A DNA stretch of 64,000 bases from Lentzea jiangxiensis (GCF_900104175.1 NZ_FNIX01000005.1:124001-188000); one strand, 5' to 3'; numbered from the stretch's first letter, positions 32,842 to 42,477 are shown. A program made the numbers and translations. The notes: generated by a model not told the origin, from the sequence alone.

Positions 32842-33687
32842 ATGGCCGACCACGTCATCCTGACGCGCTTCAACCTGCCTTCGAAGGGCGCCGAGAGCTA
32901 CGTCCGGGCGAAGGAAGGGTGGCTCACCGAGCGCGTCGCCCTGTTCGAGCGCTACTGCCTGCCTTCGGTGCTGGCGCAGACGGACGAACGGACGCGGTGG
33001 CTCGTCTACTTCGACCCCGAATCACCGCAATGGCTCAAGGACAAGATCGCCTCACACGGTGACGCGTACACGCCCGTCTACCGCGCGGAGGTCTCGCGGG
33101 AGGAGTTGAGGTCGGACGTCCGGTCGCTCTTCTCCCGGACGAGCTCCGAGCTCATCACCACGAACCTCGACAACGACGACGGCCTCGCCGTCGACTTCGT
33201 CGAACGCCTCCGCGCCGCACCCCGCCCGACGACCACGGCGGCGTACTACCTGGTGAACGGCCTGATCAAGTCGCCGGGCGGCCTCTACCACCGCGTCGAC
33301 CGGCACAACGCGTTCGTGTCGGTCCGCGAGTCGTGGGACGAGCCGGTGACGTGCTGGGCGCACTGGCACAACCGGATGCACCTGCACTTCCCCGTCGTCG
33401 AACTGGGCGGCGCCCCCGGCTGGCTGCAGGTCGTGCACGGCGGCAACGTCTCGAACCGCACCCGCGGCCGTCTCGTCTCGCCCGGGCCCTACCGCGCTGG
33501 CTTCGGCGCGTCGCTGGACGACGTGCCGGAGCCGGGCTCGCTGGCCGTCGCGCAGGACCGGCTCGTCGACCAGCCGCTGCGGTTCGTGCGCGACTCCGGG
33601 CGCGTGGCCGCGAAGAACGCGGCGATGAAGGTGCTGGGCAAGGGCGGCTTCGAGAAGATCAAGCAGAAGCTGGCTGCTCGCGGTTAG
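32842..33687 (+). CDS. putative rhamnosyltransferase-type glycosyltransferase
   Basis: 281 aa from ATG 32842, with GGGGAG upstream. It matches the putative rhamnosyltransferase family: HVILTRFNLPS at the start, LFERYCLPSVLAQTDERTRWLVYFD, LITTNLDNDDGLAVDFVERL (acidic donor/metal motif) and VVHGGNVSNRTRG. It is divergent from the GT2 gene by 64 bp. It overlaps the convergent MFS gene by 29 bp. Sugar specificity is a family inference. Confidence 0.85.
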   Translation: MADHVILTRFNLPSKGAESYVRAKEGWLTERVALFERYCLPSVLAQTDERTRWLVYFDPESPQWLKDKIASHGDAYTPVYRAEVSREELRSDVRSLFSRTSSELITTNLDNDDGLAVDFVERLRAAPRPTTTAAYYLVNGLIKSPGGLYHRVDRHNAFVSVRESWDEPVTCWAHWHNRMHLHFPVVELGGAPGWLQVVHGGNVSNRTRGRLVSPGPYRAGFGASLDDVPEPGSLAVAQDRLVDQPLRFVRDSGRVAAKNAAMKVLGKGGFEKIKQKLAARG

Positions 33688-34882
33688 TCCCGCAAGCGAT
33701 GATCAGCGTCACGGTGAGTGCGACGAGCGCCACCGTGACGCCGATGCCGATGCCGGAGTACTGCAGAAGTAGTCCAAAAGCGACGGACGAGACGAGACGG
33801 CCCAGCGCCTGTCCCGTCTGCACGACGGACAGGCCGCTCGCCCGCAGCGACTCCGGCGCCGTCTCGCTCACCTTGGCCGACAGCACCCCGTCGGTGGCGG
33901 CGTAGAACAGGCCGTGCAGCAGCAGCGCGGCGATCGCCACGCCCTTGCCGCCCTCGGGGATGAACAGCAGCGCGTACACGCCCAGCAGCAACCCGTGCCC
34001 GACGAGGAACATCCGCCACCGGCCGAGCTTGTCCGAAAGCTTCCCGAGGGGCGCGGCGGCCGCGAGGAAGACGACCGCCGTGCCGAGCGGGAGCAGGGGC
34101 AGGTAGCCCAGCGAGATGCCGGTGGCCTTCTGCACCAGCACGTAGACGAACGCGTCCGAGATCGTCGCGAGCCCGAGCAGCCCGGCCGAGATCGTGGTGC
34201 GGCGGAAACTCCGGTCGGTGAGCAGGTCCAGCCCCGCCTTGAACGACGGCCGCGGCCCCTTCGGCTGCTCGGTCTTCGGCTCCCGCACGAACGAGATCAG
34301 CACGATCAACCCGATGACCGCGAACGCCGCCGACACGGCGAAGATCGGCCCCGGCACCATCCCGATCTGCGCGAGCAGCAGGAAGGTGATCAGGGGTCCG
34401 AGCAGCGCGCCGAACGTGTCCATGCTCCGGTGCACCCCGAACGCCGCGCCCAGCCGGTCCTCGGGCGTGGCGAGCGAGATCATCGCGTCCCTGGGGGCGG
34501 TCCGGATGCCCTTGCCCGCGCGGTCGGCGGCCATCAGCGCGCCGATGCCGAACGCCGACGCGCCGGCCAGCGGGAAGAACAGCTTGGTGGCCGCAGACAG
34601 CCCGTACCCCGCCGCCGCGACGGCCTTGGGCTTGCGGAACTTGTCCGCGACGCCGCCGCCGACCAGCCGGAGCACCGCCGTGGCACCCGTGTAGATGCCG
34701 TCCAGCAGGCCGAACTGCGCGTAGCCCAGCTGGAGCGTGAAGAGCAGGTAGACGGGCAGGAACGCCGTGATCATCTCGGCGGAGACGTCGGTCAGCAGGC
34801 TGACCGTGCCGAGGGCGAAGACCGTGCTCGGCAACCGCTTGCGGAAGTCCGCCTTGCCGGGACGGGAGGAGGCGACGTACAT
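33659..34882 (-). CDS. MFS transporter
   Basis: 407 aa with 12 predicted membrane helices. Typical MFS signatures are GGGVADKFRKPKAVAAAG after helix 2 and GKLSDKLGRWRMFLVGHG after helix 8, plus ADRAGKGIRTAPRDAMISLA, a motif of the YfmO/TetA-like MFS branch with two conserved arginines. It probably exports a small molecule. No direct EPS role is evident, although it lies inside the locus. Confidence 0.9.
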   Translation of the reverse strand: MYVASSRPGKADFRKRLPSTVFALGTVSLLTDVSAEMITAFLPVYLLFTLQLGYAQFGLLDGIYTGATAVLRLVGGGVADKFRKPKAVAAAGYGLSAATKLFFPLAGASAFGIGALMAADRAGKGIRTAPRDAMISLATPEDRLGAAFGVHRSMDTFGALLGPLITFLLLAQIGMVPGPIFAVSAAFAVIGLIVLISFVREPKTEQPKGPRPSFKAGLDLLTDRSFRRTTISAGLLGLATISDAFVYVLVQKATGISLGYLPLLPLGTAVVFLAAAAPLGKLSDKLGRWRMFLVGHGLLLGVYALLFIPEGGKGVAIAALLLHGLFYAATDGVLSAKVSETAPESLRASGLSVVQTGQALGRLVSSVAFGLLLQYSGIGIGVTVALVALTVTLIIACGTNREQPASA

Positions 34883-35038
34883 GGGTGACCTACCTGCCCT
34901 GGGTGTCGGTGGTGCGCGGAGCGGGGTGCGCCGGCGCGCGGCCGGGACGTGGCTCCGCCACCGCGAAGTCCCGGTTGCCCCGGCGCGGCGGAGTGGCGTT
35001 CGCGGCCACCGTCCGCCTCGCGGCCGCCCCCACGCCGC

Positions 35039-36862
35039 TCACCACGCCAGCGTCTGGTGCCACACCTCGAGCGACAACAGCGTCCAGATGCGCGGCTGCT
35101 CGTTGCGGTCACCGGAGTCGTGGTCGTCGAGCAGCGCACGCACCGCCGCCCGGTCGAAGGTCTTGCCCACAAACGACGTGGGCCCGGTCAGCAGGTCGTA
35201 GGCCATGTCCCGCAGGCCGTCGCGGAACCACGCGTCGAGCGGCACCTTGAAGCCGGACTTGGGGCGGTCGACGACGTCGGCCGGCAGGTGCCGGCGCGCC
35301 ACCTCCTTCACGACCCACTTGGTCGTGCCGCCGCGCACCTTGACGTTGCTCGGCAGCGAGAACGCGAGCTCGGCGACGCGGTGGTCCAGGAACGGCGGGC
35401 GCAGCTCCAGGGACGCGGCCATCGACATGCGGTCGCCGCGCTCCAGCAGGTTGTCAGCGAGCCAGGTGTGCGAGTCCGCGTAGAGCATGCGCCGCAACGC
35501 GTCCCCGCGGCCGTCGACGTACGGCGCCAGCACCGAACGCGTGGCCGGGCCGCCCAGCAGCGCTGCCCGTTCGGACACCGTGAAGGGCGCGAACCAGCCG
35601 CGCATGCGTTCGGCGTAGGAGGGCTCGGCCAGCGCGCGCAAGGCGATGCCCATGCGTGCCTTCGACGCCGGCAGCGCCTTCTCCAGGCGTCTCAGGGCGA
35701 ACGAGGGCGCGGCGCCGGCCAGGCGGGTCGGCAGCGCGAAGCGGTACTTCGGGTAGCCGCCGAACAGCTCGTCGCTGCCTTCGCCGGACAGCACGACCTT
35801 CACGTCGCGGCGGGCCAGTTCGGCCAGGCGGAAGACGGCCACGTCGGCCGGTTCGGACAGGGGCGCGTCGCGGTGCCAGGAGAGCTTGGCCCAGCTGTCG
35901 CGGAAGTCGTCGGCCGTCACGACCACGTTGTGGTGCACGCTGCCGACGAGGCCGGCGACCTTCTCGGCCCAGTGCAGCTCGTCGACGCGCGGGTCGCCGA
36001 AGCCCGCGGAGAACGTGTGCAGCTCCGCGTCGCCCCGCTCGCGCGCGACCAGGGCCGTGATCAGCGACGAGTCCACGCCACCGGACAGGTACGCGCCGAC
36101 CGGCACGTCCGCGACCAGCGCGTCGCGCACCGACGCCGTGAGGGCCTCCTCGACCAGGCGGACGGCCTCGGCGGGCGGCACCGAGCGGATCTCGGACTCG
36201 CGCGGCAGCTCCCAGTACGGCTCGACGCGCACGTCGCCCGAGGCCGTCACGACCAGGTGGTGGCCCTGCGGCACCTTCCGGACGCCGCGCACGAGCGTGT
36301 ACGGCGCGGGCACGCTGCGGTGCGCCAGGTAGTCGTGCAGCGACTCGTGGTCGACCTCGGCGGCGCCGATCGCGGGCAGCAGCGCCTTGATCTCCGACGC
36401 GAACGCGAACATCGACGAGTCCGCGTAGTAGTAGAGCGGCAGGATGCCAAGCCGGTCCCGGAACAGGTGCGTCTCACCGGTGGCCGCGTCGTGGATCGCG
36501 TACGCGAACTGGCCGCGCAGCCGCGAGACACCGGCGGCGCCGTGCTGTTCGTACAGCGCGAGCAGCACTTCGGTGTCGCCGTTCGTGCGGAACGGGTAGC
36601 CGAGCTGGGTCCGCAGCTGCCGGTAGTTCAGGATCTCGCCGTTGAACGCGATCTGCGTCGTGCCGGACGCACCCGCCATCGGCTGCGGCGATCCGGCCAG
36701 GTCGATGATCGAGAGCCGGGTGTGCGCGAAGCCGATGGAGCCGTCGAAGAAGAAACCGCTGTCGTCGGGACCGCGGTGGTGCAGCCGCTTCGCCATCTCG
36801 GCGAGCAGCTCGCGGGAGACGGGCGCGCCGTCGAACCGCCTGATTCCTGCGATGCCGCACAT
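35039..36862 (-). CDS. asnB: asparagine synthase (glutamine-hydrolysing), EPS-locus type
   Basis: 607 aa. The N-terminal class II glutaminase domain starts with the Cys2 nucleophile (MCGIAGIRRFDG) and has RLHHRGPDDSG, HTRLSIIDL, FNGEILNYRQLR and GDTEVLL. The synthetase domain has the PP-loop SGGVDSSLITAL and SGEGSDELFGGYPKY. AsnB homologues in polysaccharide loci amidate a uronic acid or similar carboxyl group; with the UDP-sugar dehydrogenase at 40308 that is a reasonable role here. General Asn synthesis is the alternative. It lies 2 bp downstream of the GT2-GT4 fusion gene. Confidence 0.93.
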   Translation of the reverse strand: MCGIAGIRRFDGAPVSRELLAEMAKRLHHRGPDDSGFFFDGSIGFAHTRLSIIDLAGSPQPMAGASGTTQIAFNGEILNYRQLRTQLGYPFRTNGDTEVLLALYEQHGAAGVSRLRGQFAYAIHDAATGETHLFRDRLGILPLYYYADSSMFAFASEIKALLPAIGAAEVDHESLHDYLAHRSVPAPYTLVRGVRKVPQGHHLVVTASGDVRVEPYWELPRESEIRSVPPAEAVRLVEEALTASVRDALVADVPVGAYLSGGVDSSLITALVARERGDAELHTFSAGFGDPRVDELHWAEKVAGLVGSVHHNVVVTADDFRDSWAKLSWHRDAPLSEPADVAVFRLAELARRDVKVVLSGEGSDELFGGYPKYRFALPTRLAGAAPSFALRRLEKALPASKARMGIALRALAEPSYAERMRGWFAPFTVSERAALLGGPATRSVLAPYVDGRGDALRRMLYADSHTWLADNLLERGDRMSMAASLELRPPFLDHRVAELAFSLPSNVKVRGGTTKWVVKEVARRHLPADVVDRPKSGFKVPLDAWFRDGLRDMAYDLLTGPTSFVGKTFDRAAVRALLDDHDSGDRNEQPRIWTLLSLEVWHQTLAW

Positions 36863-36864
36863 GG

Positions 36865-38865
36865 TCAGCGGTCCTCCGCGATCTGCATGAGCTCACGGGC
36901 GCGGGAGTCCCAGGAAGCGGTCAGCACGGCCGCGCGGCGCTCGGCGGGGGTCTTGAGGCCGCCGTCCTTGAGCGTCAGGCGGACCTGGTCGATGAAGTCC
37001 GCCTCGCCGGACGCGATCCGGATGACGTCGGAGTAGCGCTCCACCTCGGGGAAGTCCGTGGACACCACGGCGAGCCCGAGGGCCAGGTACTCCTTCATCT
37101 TGATCGGGTTCGCGTGCTTGATCCAGTCGTTGTCGAGCCACGGCATGAGGGCCACGTCGAAGGCCGAGCCGTAGCCGGGGATCTGCTCGTAGGACCGGAA
37201 GTCCAGCCAGTGCACGTTCGGGTACCCGGCGTAGCGCTCCATCGAGCACGTGGCGTCACCGATCAGCACGACGGAGGCCTCGGGGAACTCCCGCGCCACC
37301 TTCTCGACCAGGTCGAAGTCGACGAGGTAGTCGTCGAGACTGCCGAAGAACCCGATGCGCGGTCCCGGGATCGAGGCGATGTCCGCCGGCAGCTCGGCGC
37401 GGCGGGTGAAGTGGTCGACGTCCACGCCGTGGTCGAGGAAGTGCGCGCGATTCCCCGTCAGCGCGGATTCCTCCTCCTGCAGGGCGCGCGAGACGTAGAG
37501 GACGGTGTCCGAATTGGACAGCAGCTGGTCCTCCAGCGCGGCGATCGTGCCCTGGTCGGCCTCGGGGAACGCCGAGTGCCGGTCGGAGCGGTTGAACACC
37601 AGGCCCTTGTGCCTCATCGGCTTCACGACGTCCCACGCCGTGGGGATCGTGGCGACTACCACAGGCGTGCCCATCCGCAGGAAGAAGCACACCGCGCGGA
37701 CCTGCGTGCGCACCAGCACCGAGTTGAGCTTCCGCAGCCACGGCTTGCCGTAGAACGGCAGGGGAGCGGGGGTCATCACGTAGAAGTTCGGCGTCTCGGG
37801 GATCGGCTGCCGCACGAGCATCGCAACGCTCTTGGCCTTGCGGAGGATCCGGCGCAGGAACTGCGTGCTCCTGCCGGGCGACGGCATCCGCAGGCCGATG
37901 CTGTTGACCAGCAGCACCTTGCGGTGCCTGGCGACGCGGCGCAGCAGCTGGAAGTCCGAGTGCGCCCGGTTGTGGTACCACCAGTCCTGCGCCGAGAAGC
38001 ACAGGTAGCTCGGCCCTTCGGACGCGACCTCCTCCGGCCACCGGCGCATTCCGAAAAGCCCTCTCAACGCGGCGCGGTGCTTCGGCGAACGCGCGCGAAG
38101 TCCTTCGTTCACGATCATCGCGAGCCACAGGAGGAATGCGGCGAACCGCCCGTGCAGCTCTCGGTGCAGGCGCACCTTGTTCGCGGTCAGCATCGACCAC
38201 AGCCGGGCGTTCGTGGACACCTCGCCGCCGATGTGCGTGACCACCGCGCGCGGCTCGAACCAGACACCGCCCGCGCGCAGCATGTACTCGGTTTCCTCCG
38301 AATAGAGGAAATAGCGCTCGTCCAAAAGGCCGTGCTTCTCGATGGTCTCGCGCTTGACCAGCCACGCGCAGCCCGTCGCCCAGTCGGCGGCGTGCGCGCC
38401 CTGGTAGGCCTTGTCGTCGGTGACCGTCTCACCCAGACCGAGCGCGCCGGCGCGGCGACCGCCGATCACGGCCTCCGCGAAAGCGCCCAGGACGCTCGGC
38501 TTGCGGCGCAGCGAATGCGACAGCGCGCCGTTCTCGTCGACCAGGCGGGGCGCGACGATCGGCTTGTCCGCGGCGCGCAGCGATTCCACGGCTCCGGGGT
38601 GCAACCGGATGTCGGCGTTGAGCACGAGGACGTCGTGCCCTTCCGCCGCTTTGATCCCGAGGTTCACACCCGCGGCGTAGCCACCGTTCACCGGACTGCG
38701 CAGGATTTCCACGCCGGGGCGGGTGGCGGCCGCCACGGTGCCGTCGGTGGAAGCGTTGTCGACGACGATCACCCTCACACCGCCGGGCAGCGAGTCCAGG
38801 CACCCCGCGATGACCTGTTCGCTCTGGTAAGTGACGATGACCACCGCGACAGGTGACCGCTCCAC
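36865..38865 (-). CDS. two-domain glycosyltransferase (GT2-GT4 fusion)
   Basis: 666 aa from GTG 38865. Residues ~1-290 form a GT2 domain (VAVVIVTYQSEQVIAGCLDS, VIVVDNASTDGT, LVLNADIRLHPGAV with the DxD-type motif, ADWATGCAWLVKRE, ERYFLYSEETEYMLRAGG). Residues ~305-666 form a GT-B/GT4-like domain, TuaH-like (VLLVNSIGLRMPSPG, YVSRALQEEES, FLDHGVDVDHFTRR, IGFFGSLDDYLVDF, NPIKMKEYLALGLAVVSTD). Two linked transferases suggest consecutive sugar additions. Its start is divergent from the GT4 gene at 38977, with a shared 111-bp promoter region. Confidence 0.9.
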   Translation of the reverse strand: MERSPVAVVIVTYQSEQVIAGCLDSLPGGVRVIVVDNASTDGTVAAATRPGVEILRSPVNGGYAAGVNLGIKAAEGHDVLVLNADIRLHPGAVESLRAADKPIVAPRLVDENGALSHSLRRKPSVLGAFAEAVIGGRRAGALGLGETVTDDKAYQGAHAADWATGCAWLVKRETIEKHGLLDERYFLYSEETEYMLRAGGVWFEPRAVVTHIGGEVSTNARLWSMLTANKVRLHRELHGRFAAFLLWLAMIVNEGLRARSPKHRAALRGLFGMRRWPEEVASEGPSYLCFSAQDWWYHNRAHSDFQLLRRVARHRKVLLVNSIGLRMPSPGRSTQFLRRILRKAKSVAMLVRQPIPETPNFYVMTPAPLPFYGKPWLRKLNSVLVRTQVRAVCFFLRMGTPVVVATIPTAWDVVKPMRHKGLVFNRSDRHSAFPEADQGTIAALEDQLLSNSDTVLYVSRALQEEESALTGNRAHFLDHGVDVDHFTRRAELPADIASIPGPRIGFFGSLDDYLVDFDLVEKVAREFPEASVVLIGDATCSMERYAGYPNVHWLDFRSYEQIPGYGSAFDVALMPWLDNDWIKHANPIKMKEYLALGLAVVSTDFPEVERYSDVIRIASGEADFIDQVRLTLKDGGLKTPAERRAAVLTASWDSRARELMQIAEDR

Positions 38866-38941
38866 AACCGCTCCTCGCTTTTCGGGCCTCTGCGCCTACA
38901 TCGAGCGTTGTGCAACCTCCGTTACGAGAGTCGCGGGAGCT

Positions 38942-38950
38942 GTAACCGTT
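38942..38950 (+). promoter_or_regulatory. GTAACCGTT motif between divergent glycosyltransferase genes
   Basis: One base different from the GTAACAGTT sites at 12306 and 28059 (reverse). It is 26 bp upstream of GTG 38977. A further GTTAC lies at 38922-38926. Confidence 0.25.
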
Positions 38951-38976
38951 TCGCCCTCCGGAACGAGAACCAGAAC

Positions 38977-40308
38977 GTGACGTCATCGCCGCACGTGTTG
39001 ATCATCGTGCAGAACCTCCCCGTGCCTCTGGACCGCCGGGTGTGGCTGGAGTGCCGTGCCCTGACCGACGCCGGGTACGAGGTTTCGGTGATCTGCCCGA
39101 AGGGGCCGGGTGATCCCGCCTACCAGCTCCTCGACGGAGTGCACCTCCACAAGTACGCTCCGCCGCCCCAGGCCGAGGGCGCGCTGGGCTACGCGTGGGA
39201 GTTCCTGTACTGCTGGGTGCGCACGGCGTTGCTGAGTGTGAAGGTCCGCGCCCGCAGGCGGTTCGACGTCATGCAGGCCTGCAACCCGCCGGACACCTAC
39301 TGGGCGCTGGCGCTGCTCTGGCGGCTCGGTGGCGTGAAGTTCGTCTTCGACCACCACGACCTCAACCCCGAGGTGTTCCTCTCCCGCTTCGGCGAGCCCC
39401 GGGGGATCGCGGGCAAGCTGCAGTACCGGATCTTGAAGTGGCTGGAGCGCAGGACGTTCCGCACGGCCGACAGGGTGACGTCGACCAACACCTCGTACCA
39501 GGAGATCGCGTGGACGCGCGGCTCCGTGCCGCCCGAGCACACCACCGTCGTGCGCTCCGGTCCCGACACCACCGTGATGCGGCCTGTCGAGGGCGTGGAC
39601 GAACTGCGACGCGGCGGCAAACACTTGGTGGCGTATCTGGGAATCATGGGACCGCAGGACGGCGTCGACGGTGTCCTGGAGGTTGCGCGGAGGGTGGTTT
39701 TCGACCACGGCCGGACCGACGTCCGCTTCGCGCTGCTGGGCTTCGGCGACTGCCTCGAGGACCTGAAGAAGCAGGCCACGGCCTGGGAGCTCGATCCCTA
39801 CGTCGAGTTCACCGGACGGGTCGGGCCCGAACAGATCACCCGCTACCTGTCCACGTCGTCGGCCGGACTGGGCCCGGATCCGTTGTCGCCTTTGAACGAC
39901 GTGTCCACTATGAACAAGACCATGGAGTACATGGCCTACGCGCTGCCGGTCGTCACGTACCGGCTGCGGGAGACCGTGGTGTCCGCCGGCGAGTGCGCCG
40001 TGCTGGTCGAGCCGGGTGACGTGGAGGGGTTCACCACGGCGCTGCTCGACCTGCTCGACGACGCGGAACGGCGCGGCCGCCTCGGCTTCGAGGGGCGCCG
40101 CCGCTGCGAGGCGGTGCTCGACTGGCGTCCGCAGGCCGAGAACTACGTGGCGGTGTTCGACGGGCTCACCGGCTTCGTCTCGCGCGGCCCGTTCCCCGAC
40201 GGCAGGCCCGAGCTCGGCGCGGGAACCGACCGGTGGGGCAACAAGATGATCGACGTGAGCGACGACGCCGCGCTCCGCGCGTTCGCCGTGAACCGAACGG
40301 GAGAATGA
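38977..40308 (+). CDS. family 4 glycosyltransferase (WbuB-like)
   Basis: 443 aa from GTG 38977; an upstream in-frame ATG at 38908 would extend across the divergent promoter. GT-B fold with HVLIIVQNLPVPLDRRVWLE at the start (typical for WbuB/fucosamine-transferase-like GT4), VFDHHDLNPEVF, a donor half with YLGIMGPQDGVDG and the E-x7-E-like site NKTMEYMAYALPVVTYRLRE. It adds a sugar to the EPS unit. The stop overlaps the start of the next gene (ATGATG). Confidence 0.92.
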   Translation: MTSSPHVLIIVQNLPVPLDRRVWLECRALTDAGYEVSVICPKGPGDPAYQLLDGVHLHKYAPPPQAEGALGYAWEFLYCWVRTALLSVKVRARRRFDVMQACNPPDTYWALALLWRLGGVKFVFDHHDLNPEVFLSRFGEPRGIAGKLQYRILKWLERRTFRTADRVTSTNTSYQEIAWTRGSVPPEHTTVVRSGPDTTVMRPVEGVDELRRGGKHLVAYLGIMGPQDGVDGVLEVARRVVFDHGRTDVRFALLGFGDCLEDLKKQATAWELDPYVEFTGRVGPEQITRYLSTSSAGLGPDPLSPLNDVSTMNKTMEYMAYALPVVTYRLRETVVSAGECAVLVEPGDVEGFTTALLDLLDDAERRGRLGFEGRRRCEAVLDWRPQAENYVAVFDGLTGFVSRGPFPDGRPELGAGTDRWGNKMIDVSDDAALRAFAVNRTGE

Positions 40309-41612
40309 TGTTCGTCAGAAGGATCGCTGTCGTCGGCACCGGCTACGTCGGTCTGACCACGGGCGCCTGCCTCGCGTCGCTCGGTCACCGCGTGGTGTGC
40401 GCAGACGTCGACGCGGGCAAGGTCGAGCGCCTGTCGCGGGGCGAGGTCGACATCCTCGAACCGCGTCTCGCCGAACTGGTCGCCGAGGGTTTGGCCTCCG
40501 GTCGCCTGTCGTTCGTCCTCGGGGCCTCTGCCGCCGTGGCCGACGCCGAGGTCGTCTTCCTCTGCGTGCCCACGCCGATGGGCGTCGGCGGCATCGCGGA
40601 CCTGAAGGCCGTCGAGTCCGTTGTGGACGAGACGCGGGACCTGCTGCCGTCCGGCTGCGTGATCGTCAACAAGTCCACCGTGCCCGTCGGCACCTCGCTG
40701 CGCACCGCGGAGCTGCTGCGCCGCGACGACGTGGCCGTCGTCTCGAACCCCGAGTTCCTGCGCGAGGGCTCGGCCGTGCACGACTTCCTGAACCCGGACC
40801 GCATCGTCGTCGGCTGCGACCAGCAGGACGCCGCCGAGCGCGTCGCCGCCCTGTACGCCCGCCTCGGCGCGCCGACGGTGCTGACCGACGCCGCCTCCGC
40901 CGAGATGGTCAAGTACGCGGCCAACTGCTTCCTCGCGATGAAGCTCTCGTACGTCAACGCGGTCGCGGAGCTGTGCGAGCGGCTCGGTGCGAACATCACC
41001 GACGTCACCGAGGGCATGGGCTACGACAAGCGCATCGGTCAGGCCTTCCTCAACCCCGGTCCCGGCTGGGGCGGTTCCTGCCTGCCCAAGGACACGCACG
41101 CCATGCTCCAGGTCGCGGACGCCGCCGACTTCGAGTTCCGCCTCCTGCGCGCCACGATCGACACCAACGAGCGCCAGCGGCAGCGGATGGTCGAGAAGGT
41201 GCGCCTGGCCGTCACCGGCAAGCGCGGCGGCTCGCTGTCCCACGTCCGCCTCGGCCTGCTGGGCCTCACGTTCAAGGCGGGCACGGACGACCTGCGCGAC
41301 TCGCCCGCCCTGGCCGTGGCCGCTCTGCTGAAGCAGGCCGGCGCGGAGCTCGTCGGCTACGACCCGGCCCTGACCGGCGGCACCGACCTCGGCGCGGTGT
41401 CCGTTGTGGACGATCCGTACCAGGCCGCGAAGGACGTCGACGCACTCGTCGTGCTGACCGAGTGGCCGGAGTTCCGCTCGCTGGACTGGGCGCGGCTGGC
41501 CGAGGCCGTGAAGCAGCCCGTCGTCGTCGACACCCGCAACATCCTGGACCCGGACGTCCTCGGACGCGCGGGCTTCCGGTGCACCTCGCTCGGCCGTCGA
41601 GTGTCCGTTTAG
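40308..41612 (+). CDS. UDP-glucose/GDP-mannose dehydrogenase family (UDP-glucose 6-dehydrogenase type)
   Basis: 434 aa from ATG 40308; ATG 40305 is in frame but very close to the AACGGGAG ribosome-binding site. NAD-binding VVGTGYVGLTTGACLASLGH; central domain with NPEFLREGSAVHDFLNPDRI and AEMVKYAANCFLAMKLSYVN; catalytic Cys in GGSCLPKDTHAM; C-terminal GLTFKAGTDDLRDSPA. It oxidises a UDP-hexose at C6 to the uronic acid, giving a charged EPS building block. Last gene of the EPS locus. Confidence 0.95.
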   Translation: MFVRRIAVVGTGYVGLTTGACLASLGHRVVCADVDAGKVERLSRGEVDILEPRLAELVAEGLASGRLSFVLGASAAVADAEVVFLCVPTPMGVGGIADLKAVESVVDETRDLLPSGCVIVNKSTVPVGTSLRTAELLRRDDVAVVSNPEFLREGSAVHDFLNPDRIVVGCDQQDAAERVAALYARLGAPTVLTDAASAEMVKYAANCFLAMKLSYVNAVAELCERLGANITDVTEGMGYDKRIGQAFLNPGPGWGGSCLPKDTHAMLQVADAADFEFRLLRATIDTNERQRQRMVEKVRLAVTGKRGGSLSHVRLGLLGLTFKAGTDDLRDSPALAVAALLKQAGAELVGYDPALTGGTDLGAVSVVDDPYQAAKDVDALVVLTEWPEFRSLDWARLAEAVKQPVVVDTRNILDPDVLGRAGFRCTSLGRRVSV

Positions 41613-41638
41613 GACTGTGGCGGCCCGGCGAGCAGTTC

Positions 41639-41656
41639 CGCCCCGGTAGCGGGGCG
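41639..41656. terminator. bidirectional stem-loop between convergent genes
   Basis: CGCCCCG (41639-41645) pairs with CGGGGCG (41650-41656) with a 4-nt loop, between the dehydrogenase stop (41612) and the PIG-L stop (41728). The rest of this 115-bp gap shows nothing. Confidence 0.55.
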
Positions 41657-41727
41657 TTCGTGCGGTCCAGGTCCCGGCTGCCGGACGTCCCGTTGCCGCG
41701 TGGTCGCAGGCCACGTCCTGCGGCTCG

Positions 41728-42456
41728 TCACCACCGCGGCAGATCCGGTCCGTGGTGCCTGATGCCGGCGAAGAGGTCCGTCTCCGGCAGGGGAGCGTTC
41801 GTCGTGTCGATCGCGCGGATGTAGGACTCGGTCGAGGACCGCTGCCGCGCCGTCAGCTTCCCGATGAGCGACTGGCTCTCGTAGCAGTACATCGCCTTGC
41901 GCTTGAGCTCCGCCACCGACGACGTGTCGATCGTCGTCGTGGCCAGGCTTTCGTGCGCCTCGAGGTACAGCTTGGCCGGAATGCCCGTTTCCTTGGCCGC
42001 GAGGTGGGCCACCCGAGCCGCGTGCACGTGGTCGCGGTGCTGGTGCGGGTTGTGGTGGTCGTGCGTGACGACCACCTGCGGCCGGTAGTGCTCGATGAGC
42101 GCGGCGACCCGCCCCGCCGCCGTCTCGACGGGGATGGAGCAGAACGCCCCCGGCGGCACCTGCCCGGTCTCCCCGGAGTCGTGGTACCCCAACAGTTCCA
42201 GATCCGTGACGCCGAGCACGTCGCACGCCGCGAACAGCTGCGCCCTGCGCCTGGTCGCCACCGCCTGCGGGTGGTGGTCGAGATCGCCCGGCTTGATCCC
42301 GCCGGGCATGTCACCCAGCTCACCGCTGGTGCACATGACGAGGACGACGCGAACGCCCTGCTGGGCGTAGAAGGCCAGGACGCCTCCCGTCGACCGCGAC
42401 TCGTCGTCGGGGTGGGCGTGGACGGCCAGCAAGGTTCTCGGTCCATCGAACTGCAC
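41728..42456 (-). CDS. PIG-L/LmbE-family N-deacetylase
   Basis: 242 aa from ATG 42456. Zn-binding AHPDDES motif at residues ~14-20, then VVTHDHHNPHQHRDHV with further His ligands. Family members deacetylate GlcNAc-type substrates: MshB (mycothiol), Mca (mycothiol conjugates) or secondary-metabolite enzymes. The ~240-aa length and overall pattern are general PIG-L; a role at the end of the EPS locus (sugar deacetylation) or in mycothiol chemistry are both possible. Divergent from the second SLATT gene by 34 bp. Confidence 0.9.
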   Translation of the reverse strand: MQFDGPRTLLAVHAHPDDESRSTGGVLAFYAQQGVRVVLVMCTSGELGDMPGGIKPGDLDHHPQAVATRRRAQLFAACDVLGVTDLELLGYHDSGETGQVPPGAFCSIPVETAAGRVAALIEHYRPQVVVTHDHHNPHQHRDHVHAARVAHLAAKETGIPAKLYLEAHESLATTTIDTSSVAELKRKAMYCYESQSLIGKLTARQRSSTESYIRAIDTTNAPLPETDLFAGIRHHGPDLPRW

Positions 42457-42477
42457 GCGGGAAAGCTACCCGGAAAC

